From NCBI RefSeq assembly GCF_020819595.1, contig NZ_JAJHNP010000014.1, positions 1-64,000 on the forward strand: a stretch of DNA of 64,000 nucleotides, in the 5' to 3' direction. Origin of the DNA: Streptomyces barringtoniae. GTDB lineage: Bacteria; Actinomycetota; Actinomycetes; Streptomycetales; Streptomycetaceae. The notes below the pieces were generated by a model. It did not search any database. It was not told the DNA's origin and worked only from the letters and a program-made list of their open reading frames with translations. A program made the position numbers and the translations under genes. Position 1 is the first letter of the stretch. Each line of letters starts with the position of its first letter. Below are positions 63,986-64,000 of this stretch, one piece after another.

Positions 63986-64000
63986 GACCGCCGCAGTCAG

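Overview
The window is high-GC actinobacterial DNA, almost certainly Streptomyces. The evidence is strong third-position GC, GGAGG-type ribosome binding sites, GTG starts, and families typical of the genus: tandem universal stress proteins (USPs), WYL and TetR regulators, a DUF5808 protein and an Rv1733c-like membrane protein. I saw no rRNA, tRNA, CRISPR array or replication origin.

Region 1 (about 1-20,400) is an insertion-sequence graveyard. Remnants or copies of IS200/IS605, IS256, IS110, ISL3, IS5, IS701 (two), IS21 and IS630 lie among decayed genes: a 3-methyladenine glycosylase, two quinone reductases, an AhpD-like protein and a disulfide oxidoreductase. A few intact genes survive. These are a DinB-like protein, a TetX-like monooxygenase with a divergent TetR regulator, a patatin-like lipase with a divergent TetR regulator, and a WYL regulator divergent from a VOC protein. 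The elements are nested: an IS256 element is split by an IS110 element (CT core at both junctions), and its terminal repeat is split by an ISL3 element (8-bp duplication).

Region 2 (about 20,488-58,822) is a large oxygen-limitation or dormancy island. It resembles the DosR/DevR regulon of mycobacteria and the OsdR-controlled region of S. coelicolor. It holds a 945-aa membrane protein with a periplasmic-binding-like domain, an Rv1733c-like protein, an Acg-type nitroreductase, a STAS protein, two PPOX-family flavin-binding proteins, pyruvate formate-lyase with its activase, five USP genes (two truncated), AdhE, a complete arginine deiminase operon with a permease, a SulP transporter, a DoxX-like protein, a zinc alcohol dehydrogenase, PPK2, GAPDH, a GNAT/ADP-forming acyl-CoA synthetase fusion, a CBS-BON protein, a flavodoxin-like protein, pyruvate phosphate dikinase and a fragment of D-lactate dehydrogenase. 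Read together they form an anaerobic survival programme: PFL makes acetyl-CoA and formate, AdhE and the zinc ADH dispose of electrons as ethanol, the acyl-CoA synthetase and the arginine deiminase pathway make ATP, and PPDK, PPK2 and the USPs manage energy charge.

Most promoters of that island carry a 14-bp inverted repeat of the form GGGNC-N4-GGNCC, very like the DevR box. This suggests one regulator for the whole set, but no DevR/DevS pair lies in the window. Part of the programme is broken: GAPDH is interrupted by an ISAzo13-family element, PPK2 has lost its Walker A motif and carries a stop, SulP has a frameshift at a G7 tract, one PPOX gene and two USPs are truncated, and D-LDH is a stub.

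Region 3 (about 58,820-64,000) contains an incomplete nonribosomal condensation domain, a patch of lower-GC DNA, a GNAT acetyltransferase, a mosaic of gene fragments (2OG-Fe(II) oxygenase, zinc ADH) and a P1B-type ATPase with a C-terminal hemerythrin domain that reaches the right edge.
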